Positions 1-8,067 of a stretch of DNA of 57,207 nt are shown piece after piece. The number at the start of each line of letters is the position of its first letter. The stretch's first letter is position 1. The position numbers were made by a program, and so were the translations under genes. The DNA is from Zooshikella harenae (GTDB lineage Bacteria; Pseudomonadota; Gammaproteobacteria; Pseudomonadales; Zooshikellaceae): positions 1 to 57,207 of the forward strand of contig NZ_JAGSOY010000031.1 in assembly GCF_018837975.1 (NCBI RefSeq). Reading direction: 5' to 3'. The notes under the pieces are model-generated. The model did not search any database. It saw only the letters and a program-made list of their open reading frames with translations, and was not told where the DNA came from.

Positions 1-187
1 CTTTAGGAGATTTTTCTTAGTAGCAGTAGAGTTGCTTTAAAAGATAAGTTTTTTACAGCTACTTTTCCTGTTTTGGATTTTTCCCTACTCTTCTCATCTT
101 TGTTTGTATTTTGTTGCCTTACAACTACCTCCTAACTTATTCTTGTACACTTTCCTTTATTATTCCCTCTCTATTTAGACTTGTGAC
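1..187. other. Non-coding left edge before birA
   Basis: T-rich spacer with no reading frame, tRNA or convincing terminator that I can recognise. In several Pseudomonas genomes an rRNA operon ends upstream of birA, but no 5S rRNA end is visible here, so what lies to the left is unknown. There is no strong Shine-Dalgarno sequence directly before the birA ATG. Confidence 0.4.
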
Positions 188-1171
188 ATGAAGGCTCTTT
201 TAGAAATATTAAGTGATGGTAAATTTCACTCTGGTGAAGCTTTGGGAAAAAGCTTAGGGGTGACCCGCGCTGCTGTATGGAAGAAACTAAAAAGCCTACA
301 GTCTTTGGGGCTACGTTTAGACTCTGTACCTGGTAAAGGATATCGAGTGCAGAAAGGCGTTGAATTGCTTGAAAAGCAAAAAATTATTAATGATTTAAGC
401 TCCGATTTTACTGATGGTTTAGAAATGGATTTTTTTGTCACTATTCCTTCATCAAATGATGTAGCAATGAGTAAAGCGCGTTCAGGTATCAAAAAGAATT
501 ATTTTTGTTTTACTGAGCACCAAAGTGTTGGGCGTGGAAGGCAAGGACGAACATGGGTAAGTCCGTTAGGAAATAATCTGTACTTTTCTACACTAAGGAC
601 ATTTTACAATGGCATTGCTGGGCTGGAAGGTTTAAGTCTGGCGGTGGGATTGACTGTCGTAAAAGGCCTTGAGCAACTAGGTGTACAGCAGTTAACACTT
701 AAGTGGCCGAATGATGTTCTTTTAGGGGGAAAAAAGGCAGCAGGTGTTTTACTGGAAGTGATGGGAGACCCTGCTGGAGAATGCCAGGTTATTATTGGGA
801 TAGGTATAAATATAGATTTGCCAAGTACAAGTGAGACAGAAAAAGAAATTAGTCAGTCTGTTGCTGCAGTCAGTCAGTATACCTCAAATAAAGTCAGCCG
901 AAATAAACTTGCTGCTGTTTTAATCAGTGAGCTAAGTAAAATGCTTTCTACATTTCAACGTGAAGGTTTTACCTATTTTCAGAGTGACTGGCAAAGTTAT
1001 GATGCATTTTTCGAACAGTCTGTAAATATCATTCATGGGGATCAATATATCCCTGGTGTTGCAAAAGGCGTTGATGTGTCTGGTGGAATTAAAGTGCTTA
1101 CTGCAGAAGGAATGGTGGTATATAAAGGTGGTGAAGTTTCTTTGCGTAGAAGAATAGAGTCTTATGGCTAG
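188..1171 (+). CDS. birA: Bifunctional biotin-protein ligase / biotin operon repressor BirA
   Basis: Activates biotin as biotinyl-5'-AMP and transfers it to the biotin carrier domain of acetyl-CoA carboxylase in the cytoplasm; family members with an N-terminal DNA-binding domain also repress biotin genes. Residues 1-57 form a winged helix-turn-helix. The biotin/ATP loop GRGRQG lies at 115-120, KWPNDV at 172-177, and the lysine of the GGKKAAG stretch is at 182-183. The C-terminal domain is complete, and 327 aa is normal for the long, repressor-type class. The stop overlaps the coaX start by 8 bp, so the two are translationally linked. No biotin synthesis genes lie in the window, so targets of the repressor function cannot be seen. 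Confidence 0.96.
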   Translation: MKALLEILSDGKFHSGEALGKSLGVTRAAVWKKLKSLQSLGLRLDSVPGKGYRVQKGVELLEKQKIINDLSSDFTDGLEMDFFVTIPSSNDVAMSKARSGIKKNYFCFTEHQSVGRGRQGRTWVSPLGNNLYFSTLRTFYNGIAGLEGLSLAVGLTVVKGLEQLGVQQLTLKWPNDVLLGGKKAAGVLLEVMGDPAGECQVIIGIGINIDLPSTSETEKEISQSVAAVSQYTSNKVSRNKLAAVLISELSKMLSTFQREGFTYFQSDWQSYDAFFEQSVNIIHGDQYIPGVAKGVDVSGGIKVLTAEGMVVYKGGEVSLRRRIESYG

Positions 1172-1892
1172 TATATGGCAACTTGACGCGGGTAACTCTC
1201 GCATAAAATTACGAGTAGTGCAAAACGACCGAGTTATTTACTACGATGCTTTTAACTCTGAGGATGTGTTTATTAACTATTTCTTAGAGAAAACAGAAAG
1301 TATTGATGAAGTTCAACTTGCGTGTGTTTGGAGTGAAGAGCGTAAGAAAAGATTAATTGAAGTAATTGTCAAAGCATGTAACTGCACACTGAAAGTTGCA
1401 AAAGTAAAAAAGGAATTTGCTGGACTCAAAATTGCTTATCAGGATGAAGCTACGCTAGGTGTTGATCGCTGGCTAGGAATGCTAGCTACCCAAGTCCAGT
1501 ATCCAGATGAAGTTATACTATTGGTTAGCCTCGGCACAGCAATAACAGTCGATGTTATTGATAAAAGAGGAGATCATTTGGGAGGGTATATTATTCCAGG
1601 CTTTCGCTTGTTGCATGAGTCTCTAACGAAAAATACTGGACGAGTGTGGTTTACCAGTAATGAGTTAAATGAGATGGCATTGGGACAGTCAACAACTCAG
1701 GCCGTGAACAATGGTATCCGAAGGCTTGTAGTTAGCATGTTGAAATCCTTAATTGCTGATCAAAGCTTACAAGTTGATAGAGTCATCTTGGCAGGAGGGG
1801 ATGCTGAGTACGTTAAAGCATTGGCAACCATTGATGCAGAAATCAAGCAAGATTTAATATTTGAAGGTCTTACTCTGGCTTTTCATAAATAG
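1164..1892 (+). CDS. coaX: Type III pantothenate kinase CoaX
   Basis: Phosphorylates pantothenate, the first step of coenzyme A synthesis, in the cytoplasm. The acetate/sugar kinase-like (ASKHA) fold motifs of type III enzymes are visible: the phosphate-binding DAGNS at residues 8-12, GVDRW at 99-103, GTAITVD at 124-130 and GGYIIPG at 140-146. Length (242 aa) is typical. Type III enzymes generally need a monovalent cation and are not feedback-inhibited by CoA. The start codon lies inside the end of birA (8 bp overlap), an arrangement also seen in Pseudomonas, where coaX follows birA. The next gene starts 8 bp after the stop, so the three genes probably form one transcript. Confidence 0.95.
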   Translation: MASIWQLDAGNSRIKLRVVQNDRVIYYDAFNSEDVFINYFLEKTESIDEVQLACVWSEERKKRLIEVIVKACNCTLKVAKVKKEFAGLKIAYQDEATLGVDRWLGMLATQVQYPDEVILLVSLGTAITVDVIDKRGDHLGGYIIPGFRLLHESLTKNTGRVWFTSNELNEMALGQSTTQAVNNGIRRLVVSMLKSLIADQSLQVDRVILAGGDAEYVKALATIDAEIKQDLIFEGLTLAFHK

Positions 1893-1900
1893 GACTGAGA

Positions 1901-2620
1901 ATGCGCTGGATTTTTTTAACCCTATTATTAGCAAATGGTTTTTTATATGGGTATTTTTGGTACCAAGGAAATCATAGTAACCCTGTTCAAGTCGAGCCAG
2001 AAGTAGTTGAGACTTTTTCTGAAGGGAAGGGGATTCAGTTATTAACAGAAGTAAACCCAACCAAGCTTGAAAAGTTAGATCAAAATAATACGACGGTTGC
2101 TGTTCCTCAAAAAACACCTCATGAACCTGAACGGTTTTGTATAGGGCTTGGACCTTTTACGGAAGTTGCTCCTTTTAAAGAGGTTCAGCAGCGTTTTTTT
2201 GCGTTAGGTGTCCAGCCTGATGTTGAAAAACAGCATATTGAAACTGAGCCTGATTACTGGGTTTATATTCCTCCACAGCCATCAAGAAAATACGCGTTAC
2301 GAAAATTAAAAGAGCTGAAAGAGCAAAATATTGATAGTTACATAATCAATGATGGTGAGTTGAAAAATGGTATCTCACTTGGTTTATTCACTAAGAAAGC
2401 ATCAGCTGATAAATTGCATAAGACCATTGCTCAGGCTGGATATAATGTAAAAGTTAAGCGAGTAGAGCGTTTTAAAGACGAGATTTGGCTTGTTTTTGCG
2501 CCGGATCAAGTTGATTTAGTAGGTGATAAAATCTGGGTCGAAATTGCAAAAAAATATCATTACATAGAAAAAAGAAGAAATCGTTGTAAACCCATTGCAT
2601 CTTATATAAATATCCCTTAG
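1901..2620 (+). CDS. Membrane-anchored SPOR-type protein
   Basis: An N-terminal hydrophobic segment (about residues 2-21) would anchor the protein in the inner membrane, followed by a polar linker and a region (about 80-195) that looks like one or two SPOR folds: conserved GPF and SLGLF turns, a helix between them, and alternating beta-strand patterns. SPOR domains bind denuded peptidoglycan and often act at the septum. The gene sits between coaX and the tRNA cluster, where Pseudomonas also carries a small uncharacterised gene. The final residues run up to the tRNA-Thr region, so the tRNA promoter probably overlaps this gene. SPOR assignment is by pattern; specific function unknown. Confidence 0.75.
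   Translation: MRWIFLTLLLANGFLYGYFWYQGNHSNPVQVEPEVVETFSEGKGIQLLTEVNPTKLEKLDQNNTTVAVPQKTPHEPERFCIGLGPFTEVAPFKEVQQRFFALGVQPDVEKQHIETEPDYWVYIPPQPSRKYALRKLKELKEQNIDSYIINDGELKNGISLGLFTKKASADKLHKTIAQAGYNVKVKRVERFKDEIWLVFAPDQVDLVGDKIWVEIAKKYHYIEKRRNRCKPIASYINIP
2584..2610 (+). promoter_or_regulatory. Weak candidate promoter for the tRNA-tufB operon
   Basis: TTGTAA (2584-2589) and TATAAA (2605-2610) are separated by only 15 bp and lie inside the end of the SPOR-type gene. A GC-rich stretch (2624-2633) follows, resembling the discriminator of growth-rate-controlled tRNA promoters. The short spacer makes this tentative. Confidence 0.25.
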
Positions 2621-2644
2621 AATTGCGCCCGCGATTGAGGGAGA

Positions 2645-2720
<76 letters not shown>

Positions 2721-2746
2721 AGCCTTAAATTAATCGCTCCTCTTTA

Positions 2747-2830
2747 GGTGGGGTTCCCGAGTGGTCAAAGGGATCAGACTGTAAATCTGACGCGCGAGCT
2801 TCGAAGGTTCAAATCCTTCCCCCACCACCA
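2747..2830 (+). tRNA. tRNA-Tyr (anticodon GTA)
   Basis: Class II tRNA of 84 nt with a long variable arm. The acceptor stem GGTGGGG pairs with CCCCACC, the anticodon GTA sits in the CTGTAAA loop, and CCA is encoded. Confidence 0.97.
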
Positions 2831-2863
2831 AATTTTTCACTATGATTGTTTAAGTGGTAATGT

Positions 2864-2938
<75 letters not shown>

Positions 2939-2956
2939 TATTATATTTTTCAGGTT

Positions 2957-3032
<76 letters not shown>

Positions 3033-3109
3033 GTTTTAAGAGAAGAGGGTGGAACATAGTTCTACCCTTATTTGTGTTGTAGATCTTCGTCTGGTAGGAG
3101 ATGGTCTCG

Positions 3110-4303
3110 ATGGCTAAAGCTAAGTTTGAGCGTAATAAGCCGCACGTTAACGTGGGTACTATTGGCCACGTTGACCACGGTAAAACTACATTGACAGCAG
3201 CCCTGACTCGCGTATGTGCTGAAGTATGGGGTGGTGAAGTTAAAGCGTTTGACCAAATCGATAACGCACCTGAAGAGCGTGAGCGTGGTATCACAATCTC
3301 AACAGCACACGTTGAGTATGATTCTCCAAGCCGCCACTATGCACACGTAGATTGCCCCGGACACGCTGACTACGTTAAGAACATGATAACTGGTGCTGCA
3401 CAGATGGACGGAGCGATTCTGGTTTGCTCTGCTGCTGACGGCCCCATGCCTCAAACACGCGAGCACATCCTGTTGTCTCGTCAGGTAGGCGTACCTTACA
3501 TCGTTGTGTTCCTAAATAAAGCGGACATGGTTGATGATGAAGAGTTGTTAGAGCTGGTTGAAATGGAAGTACGTGAACTGTTGAGCGAATATGAGTTCCC
3601 AGGCGACGATACTCCAATCATCACTGGTTCTGCGTTGATGGCGTTGGAAGGTAAAGACGACAACGAAATGGGTGTTTCTGCAGTGAAAAAACTAGTAGAA
3701 ACATTGGATGAGTATATCCCTCAGCCAGAGCGTGCGATTGATCAGCCTTTCTTGATGCCAATCGAGGACGTATTCTCAATTTCTGGTCGTGGTACTGTAG
3801 TAACAGGCCGTGTTGAGCGTGGTATTGTTAAAGTAGGTGATGAAGTAGAAATTATTGGTCTACGTGACACCACTAAAACTACCGTAACAGGTGTTGAAAT
3901 GTTCCGTAAGCTGCTTGACGAAGGTCGTGCAGGTGAGAACGTTGGTGCCTTATTACGTGGTACTAAGCGTGATGATGTAGAGCGTGGTCAAGTATTAGCT
4001 ATACCAGGTTCTATTACACCACACACTAAGTTTGAATCAGAAGTTTACGTGCTGAGCAAAGAAGAAGGTGGACGTCATACTCCATTCTTCAAAGGCTACC
4101 GTCCACAGTTCTACTTCCGTACAACTGACGTGACTGGTGCATGTGAGTTGCCAGAAGGTGTTGAGATGGTAATGCCAGGTGACAACGTGCAAATGAAAGT
4201 AACATTGATTGCACCAATTGCGATGGAAGACGGGCTACGCTTTGCGATTCGTGAAGGTGGCCGTACTGTTGGTGCGGGTGTTGTTGCCAAGATTATCGAG
4301 TAA
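3110..4303 (+). CDS. tufB: Elongation factor Tu, copy 1 (TufB)
   Basis: GTPase that delivers aminoacyl-tRNA to the ribosomal A site. G motifs are GHVDHGKT (19-26), DCPGH (81-85) and NKAD (136-139), and domains II and III follow, giving 397 aa. The start is the ATG of MAKAKFE; an in-frame ATG 9 bp upstream would add three residues not found in the family. It follows four tRNA genes, which links tRNA supply to EF-Tu supply. Protein sequence equals that of the copy at 19722; the DNA is identical from 3167 to 4287, while five silent differences lie in the first 57 bp and two at the 3' end, a pattern expected from gene conversion. Confidence 0.98.
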   Translation: MAKAKFERNKPHVNVGTIGHVDHGKTTLTAALTRVCAEVWGGEVKAFDQIDNAPEERERGITISTAHVEYDSPSRHYAHVDCPGHADYVKNMITGAAQMDGAILVCSAADGPMPQTREHILLSRQVGVPYIVVFLNKADMVDDEELLELVEMEVRELLSEYEFPGDDTPIITGSALMALEGKDDNEMGVSAVKKLVETLDEYIPQPERAIDQPFLMPIEDVFSISGRGTVVTGRVERGIVKVGDEVEIIGLRDTTKTTVTGVEMFRKLLDEGRAGENVGALLRGTKRDDVERGQVLAIPGSITPHTKFESEVYVLSKEEGGRHTPFFKGYRPQFYFRTTDVTGACELPEGVEMVMPGDNVQMKVTLIAPIAMEDGLRFAIREGGRTVGAGVVAKIIE

Positions 4304-4308
4304 ACCAC

Positions 4309-4337
4309 TTTACAAATAACGGCATGAGCTGCATAAT
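4309..4337 (+). promoter_or_regulatory. Sigma70-type promoter for tRNA-Trp-secE-nusG
   Basis: TTTACA (4309-4314), a 17 bp spacer and CATAAT (4332-4337), each one base from consensus, followed by the GC-rich discriminator GTGCGGC. Predicted start is near 4344, about 17 nt before the tRNA-Trp gene. It begins directly after the tufB stop. Confidence 0.7.
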
Positions 4338-4360
4338 GTGCGGCTCTGCACTACAGATAC

Positions 4361-4436
4361 AGGCCAGTAGTTCAATTGGTAGAGCACCGGTCTCCAAAAC
4401 CGGGGGTTGGGGGTTCGACTCCCTCCTGGCCTGCCA
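4361..4436 (+). tRNA. tRNA-Trp (anticodon CCA)
   Basis: The acceptor stem AGGCCAG pairs with CTGGCCT. The anticodon stem CCGGT/ACCGG flanks a loop with CCA, and the 3' CCA is encoded. It lies only 39 bp before the secE start, so tRNA and secE mRNA very likely share a transcript. Confidence 0.97.
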
Positions 4437-4475
4437 TTTAAAGTTTCCCGCAAGCTTGATGAGGCGCTTACTTCT

Positions 4476-4874
4476 ATGAGTTCCAAAGCTGAAAGCGATA
4501 ACAGCAATCAGTCAGGTTCTACTAAGACCTTGGATGGTCTGAAGTGGTGTCTGGTTGTTATTATTGTCGGAGTTGGCGTCTACGGCAATCACTACTTTGC
4601 AAAGTACTACGAGCAATTTCTGCTGTATAGGGTGTTAGGCTTATTAGTTCTAGCTCTATTTGCGGGTTTTGTTGCATTTAGTACAGAAAAAGGCAGCCGC
4701 TTCTGGACATTATTAAAAGATGCAAAGGCTGAAATAAGAAAAGTAGTTTGGCCAACTCGTCAGGAAACCACACAAACGACACTTATCGTAGTTGCTGCTG
4801 TTTTATTAGTAGGGCTACTTTTGTGGGGCCTTGACTCCTTGCTAAGCTGGATAGTAAATAGTTTGATTGGGTAA
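4476..4874 (+). CDS. secE: Preprotein translocase subunit SecE
   Basis: Small essential subunit that clamps SecY in the inner-membrane Sec channel. The ATG at 4476 is chosen because longer in-frame starts fall inside the tRNA-Trp gene; it gives 132 aa, close to the 127 aa of E. coli SecE. Three hydrophobic segments are visible (about residues 23-40, 51-68 and 102-128), as in the three-helix enterobacterial form, and the conserved cytoplasmic amphipathic segment with EIRKVVWPTRQE precedes the last one. The nusG ATG follows after 6 bp, the standard secE-nusG operon. Confidence 0.95.
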   Translation: MSSKAESDNSNQSGSTKTLDGLKWCLVVIIVGVGVYGNHYFAKYYEQFLLYRVLGLLVLALFAGFVAFSTEKGSRFWTLLKDAKAEIRKVVWPTRQETTQTTLIVVAAVLLVGLLLWGLDSLLSWIVNSLIG

Positions 4875-4880
4875 CATAAC

Positions 4881-5414
4881 ATGGCGAAGCGTTGGTATGT
4901 GGTTCATGCCTATTCCGGCTTTGAAAAGCAGGTAATGCGTTCTATTAAAGAACGTATTGAGCTGCATGAAATGCAAGATCAGTTTGGTGAAGTTTTAGTG
5001 CCGACTGAAGAAGTCGTTGAAATTCGTGGTGGGCAAAAACGGAAAAGTGAGCGTAAATTTTTTCCTGGCTATGTATTAGTCGAAATGGAAATGAATGACG
5101 ACACTTGGCACCTTATTAAAGATACACCGCGAGTGATGGGTTTTATCGGTGGAACTGCCGATAAACCAGCACCAATTACCAAGCGAGAAGCCGACGCTAT
5201 CCTTCGTCGAGTACAAGATGGTTCTGATAAGCCTAAACCGAAAACCTTATTTGAGCCAGGTGAAGTCGTTCGTGTTATTGATGGCCCATTTAGTGACTTT
5301 AATGGTGTAGTTGAAGAAGTTAACTACGAGAAAAACCGCTTACAAGTTGCTGTATTAATTTTTGGCCGTTCTACACCGGTTGAATTAGAATTTAGCCAAG
5401 TAGAAAAAGGTTAG
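4881..5414 (+). CDS. nusG: Transcription elongation/antitermination factor NusG
   Basis: Binds RNA polymerase, suppresses pausing, assists Rho and couples transcription to translation through ribosomal protein S10. The NGN domain starts with [14 protein letters not shown], and the C-terminal KOW domain (about 125-177) carries the [12 protein letters not shown] turn. Length (177 aa) is near that of E. coli NusG (181 aa). It is the last gene before a strong hairpin at 5432-5457, which separates it partly from rplK. Confidence 0.97.
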   Translation: MAKRWYVVHAYSGFEKQVMRSIKERIELHEMQDQFGEVLVPTEEVVEIRGGQKRKSERKFFPGYVLVEMEMNDDTWHLIKDTPRVMGFIGGTADKPAPITKREADAILRRVQDGSDKPKPKTLFEPGEVVRVIDGPFSDFNGVVEEVNYEKNRLQVAVLIFGRSTPVELEFSQVEKG

Positions 5415-5431
5415 TTGAATTTTAGTAGCTT

Positions 5432-5457
5432 CCCCTCACTGCCATCGCGGTGAGGGG
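5432..5457 (+). terminator. Hairpin between nusG and rplK
   Basis: 11 bp stem (CCCCTCACTGC with GCGGTGAGGGG, one G-U pair) with a four-base loop. The following TTGTTG is only weakly T-rich, so this may be a partial terminator, an attenuator or an RNA-processing site rather than a complete stop. Confidence 0.5.
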
Positions 5458-5525
5458 TTGTTGCGTCTGTAGAAGCTGTTTAAATAGGGGAGCCGAAAGG
5501 CGTTTAACCCAACTGAGGTAGTGTA

Positions 5526-5957
5526 ATGGCTAAAAAAGTCCAAGCATATGTAAAACTGCAAATTCCTGCAGGTCAAGCAAACCCAAGTCCACCTGTTGGT
5601 CCTGCTCTGGGTCAGCAGGGTGTGAATATTATGGAGTTCTGTAAAGCGTTTAATGCTAAAACGCAAGGTATGGAACCCGGTCTACCTACACCTGTTGTTA
5701 TCACTGTTTATAGTGATCGTAGTTTTACATTTGAAACTAAAACTCCACCTGCATCTGTACTATTGAGAAAAGCACTTAAGCTGAAAAAAGGTAGTAGTCG
5801 TCCTAATACCGAAAAAGTAGGCACTGTAACTCGTGAGCAATTGGAAGACATTGCTAAGCAAAAAGAGCCTGACTTAACGGCTGCTGACTTAGATGCTGCT
5901 GTACGAACCATTGCTGGAAGTGCTCGTAGTATGGGCTTGAATGTGGAGGGTGTGTAA
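5526..5957 (+). CDS. rplK: 50S ribosomal protein L11
   Basis: Part of the GTPase-associated centre on 23S rRNA and needed for RelA activation. The N-terminal domain with the proline-rich [16 protein letters not shown] segment (about 21-36) and the C-terminal rRNA-binding domain are intact (143 aa). The next gene starts directly at the base after its stop codon, so L11 and L1 are tightly coupled; in E. coli L1 represses this pair by binding the leader mRNA, and the 111 bp before the ATG could hold such a site. Confidence 0.98.
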   Translation: MAKKVQAYVKLQIPAGQANPSPPVGPALGQQGVNIMEFCKAFNAKTQGMEPGLPTPVVITVYSDRSFTFETKTPPASVLLRKALKLKKGSSRPNTEKVGTVTREQLEDIAKQKEPDLTAADLDAAVRTIAGSARSMGLNVEGV

Positions 5958-6653
5958 ATGGCTAAAATGACTAAGCGACTAAAGATGATCGCAGAAAAAG
6001 TTGAAGCCAATAAAGCATATCCTATTGAAGATGCTGCAAAATTGCTGGCTGAAATTTCTACAGTAAAGTTTTGCGAATCTTTTGATGTGGCGGTCAACTT
6101 AGGTGTTGACCCACGTAAATCAGATCAGGTTGTTCGTGGCTCCACTGTACTTCCTAATGGAACTGGTAAAGACGTTCGTGTAGCGGTATTTACTCAAGGG
6201 GCAAATGCAGACGCTGCGAAAGAAGCTGGTGCTGATCTTATTGGTATGGAAGATCTGGCTGATGAAGTAAAAGCTGGAAATCTTAACTTCGATGTTGTGA
6301 TTGCTTCTCCTGATGCAATGCGCATTGTTGGCCAATTAGGTCAGATTCTTGGGCCTCGCGGTTTGATGCCCAACCCAAAAGTTGGCACTGTGACTCCTAA
6401 TGTTGCAGAAGCTGTAAAAAATGCTAAGGCTGGTCAGGTGCGTTACCGTACTGACAAAAACGGCATCATTCACTGTGGTGTTGGTAAAGTTGGTTTTGCA
6501 CCAGAAGCTGTTAAGCAAAATATTGAAGCATTGTTGGCGGACCTTAAAAAGGCTAAGCCTTCATCTTCAAAAGGTGTTTATATGCAGAAGGTTACCCTGT
6601 CTACCACTATGGGGCCAGGTATAGCTATTGATATGGCATCACTAAACATCTAA
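5958..6653 (+). CDS. rplA: 50S ribosomal protein L1
   Basis: L1-stalk protein that helps move deacylated tRNA out of the E site, and in enterobacteria the translational repressor of the rplKA mRNA. Length (231 aa) and the conserved [15 protein letters not shown] segment (about 131-145) match the family. It abuts rplK with no spacer. The 211 bp after it hold the leader of the L10 operon. Confidence 0.98.
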   Translation: MAKMTKRLKMIAEKVEANKAYPIEDAAKLLAEISTVKFCESFDVAVNLGVDPRKSDQVVRGSTVLPNGTGKDVRVAVFTQGANADAAKEAGADLIGMEDLADEVKAGNLNFDVVIASPDAMRIVGQLGQILGPRGLMPNPKVGTVTPNVAEAVKNAKAGQVRYRTDKNGIIHCGVGKVGFAPEAVKQNIEALLADLKKAKPSSSKGVYMQKVTLSTTMGPGIAIDMASLNI

Positions 6654-6864
6654 TACCCAACTTTGGGGCTCTTGCCAGCTCTTTTCAGTGAGGCAGGAGC
6701 CGTCAAAGACCGTAGGTGTCACATTTATGCTGACTTAATCTTCCTACGTAGACGGTGTTGTTTCTAGACCTCTTATCTAGAGCCCTTCACCGTATATTCC
6801 ACGGGATGCATGTGTATCTCGGTGGTTCTAAACCACATTACGGTTATACCCAGGAGTAAAGCCG
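6654..6864 (+). promoter_or_regulatory. rplJL leader region with stable hairpins
   Basis: Spacer between rplA and rplJ. Visible structures are a 10 bp stem pairing 6667-6676 with 6692-6701, and a CGTAGG/CCTACG pair (6711-6716 with 6743-6748). In E. coli this position is the long L10 leader where the L10-L7/L12 complex represses translation; such a role here is inferred from position and structure. I found no confident promoter in it. Confidence 0.5.
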
Positions 6865-7395
6865 ATGGCATTAAGACTCGAAGACAAGAAAGCGATTGTC
6901 GCTGAGGTCAACGAGGCTGCCGGAAGCGCTTTATCCGCTGTGATTGCTGACTATCGTGGCCTTACTGTTAGTCAGTTAACTGTGCTACGCAAGCAGGCTC
7001 GTGAAGGTAATGTTTATCTTCGCGTTGTGCGTAATACGCTTGTGCGTCGTGCAGTTGTTGGTACCGATTTTGAGTGTCTAACAGAGGCTCTAACTGGACC
7101 AACCATTTTAGCATTCTCTAAAGAAGATCCAGGTGCAGCAGCACGCTTGATCAAAGATTTTGCTAAAGAAAATAAACAGTTGGAAGTAAAAGCGCTGTCC
7201 ATTGGTGGCAAGCTACTAGGTGCAGATCAAATTGATGTGTTGGCGAAGATGCCAACCCGCGAAGAAGCATTAGCTATGCTGGCTCGCGTAACAATTGCAC
7301 CTGTGACCAAGCTGGCACGTGCTTTAAACGATATCCCAACACGCGTCACTCGCGTTATCGCAGCTGTTCGCGATCAGAAGCAAGAAGCTGCTTAA
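6865..7395 (+). CDS. rplJ: 50S ribosomal protein L10
   Basis: Forms the base of the L7/L12 stalk and binds 23S rRNA next to L11. The globular N-terminal domain and the C-terminal helix that holds L7/L12 dimers are complete (176 aa; E. coli 165 aa). The ATG follows an AGGAGT Shine-Dalgarno sequence. rplL follows after a 63 bp spacer in the usual operon. Confidence 0.98.
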   Translation: MALRLEDKKAIVAEVNEAAGSALSAVIADYRGLTVSQLTVLRKQAREGNVYLRVVRNTLVRRAVVGTDFECLTEALTGPTILAFSKEDPGAAARLIKDFAKENKQLEVKALSIGGKLLGADQIDVLAKMPTREEALAMLARVTIAPVTKLARALNDIPTRVTRVIAAVRDQKQEAA

Positions 7396-7458
7396 TTGAC
7401 TGTTGGTTTATCGCTTACGTAGTAAAAGTTTTTACACAGTTTACAGGAGATAAGAGTC

Positions 7459-7830
7459 ATGGCTCTGTCTAAAGACGATATTTTGAATGCAATTGCTGAA
7501 ATGAGCGTAATGGAAGTTGTTGAGCTTGTTGAAGCAATGGAAGAAAAATTTGGTGTTTCTGCTGCTGCTGCACCTGTTGCTGTTGCTGCTGCTCCAGCTG
7601 CTGCTGCAGAAGAAGAAAAAACTGAATTTGATGTAATTCTGACTGGCGCTGGTGACAAGAAAGTTAACGTAATCAAAGTAGTACGTGGCTTGACTGGTCT
7701 TGGTCTGAAAGAAGCTAAAGCACTAGTTGACGGTGCTCCTTCTCCATTGAAAGAAGGTGTATCTAAAGAAGAAGCTGAAGCAGCTAAGAAAGAGCTGGAA
7801 GAAGCTGGTGCTGCTGTGGAAGTTAAGTAA
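7459..7830 (+). CDS. rplL: 50S ribosomal protein L7/L12
   Basis: Multicopy stalk protein that recruits translation factors. The N-terminal dimerisation segment (1-33), a flexible Ala-rich hinge (about 36-54) and a C-terminal domain with the conserved [18 protein letters not shown] stretch are all seen; 123 aa is normal. A strong AGGAG Shine-Dalgarno sequence precedes the ATG, fitting the need for several copies per ribosome. The alanine-rich hinge creates a long but spurious frame on the opposite strand. Confidence 0.98.
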   Translation: MALSKDDILNAIAEMSVMEVVELVEAMEEKFGVSAAAAPVAVAAAPAAAAEEEKTEFDVILTGAGDKKVNVIKVVRGLTGLGLKEAKALVDGAPSPLKEGVSKEEAEAAKKELEEAGAAVEVK

Positions 7831-7879
7831 TTCTGCAGGATTTTGCACCAAAGCAAGCCTAATATTAATTAGTGCTTAT

Positions 7880-7908
7880 GGCTGGTGCCTCCGGGCACCG
7901 GCCTTTTT
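7880..7908 (+). terminator. rplL-rpoB terminator/attenuator
   Basis: A 10 bp GC-rich stem (GGCTGGTGCC with GGCACCGGCC, one G-U pair) closed by a stable UCCG loop and followed by five T. In E. coli an attenuator between rplL and rpoB lowers RNA polymerase subunit expression relative to ribosomal proteins; this hairpin occupies the same place, 159 bp before rpoB. Confidence 0.85.
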
Positions 7909-8067
7909 CCGTTGTAATATGAAAATTTGATGGTCCGCTTAGGGCAGGTTATATACCACATCGGGTATTTATTATAAGAGCAATACCTTGTTCTTGATCA
8001 ACACAGTGGCACTAATAATGCCTGTTAGGCCGCAATGATTAGCAGGTGACCAAGCTGGGGAACGCTA

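Noticed and set aside
5460..5500. Possible promoter before rplK (TTGTTG-17-TAAATA)
   Set aside because: Both hexamers are weak matches; not better than chance in this AT-rich DNA.
7392..7856. 154-codon open frame on the minus strand over rplL
   Set aside because: It is the mirror of the alanine-rich L7/L12 hinge and is composed of Ala/Ser repeats; rplL on the + strand is certain.
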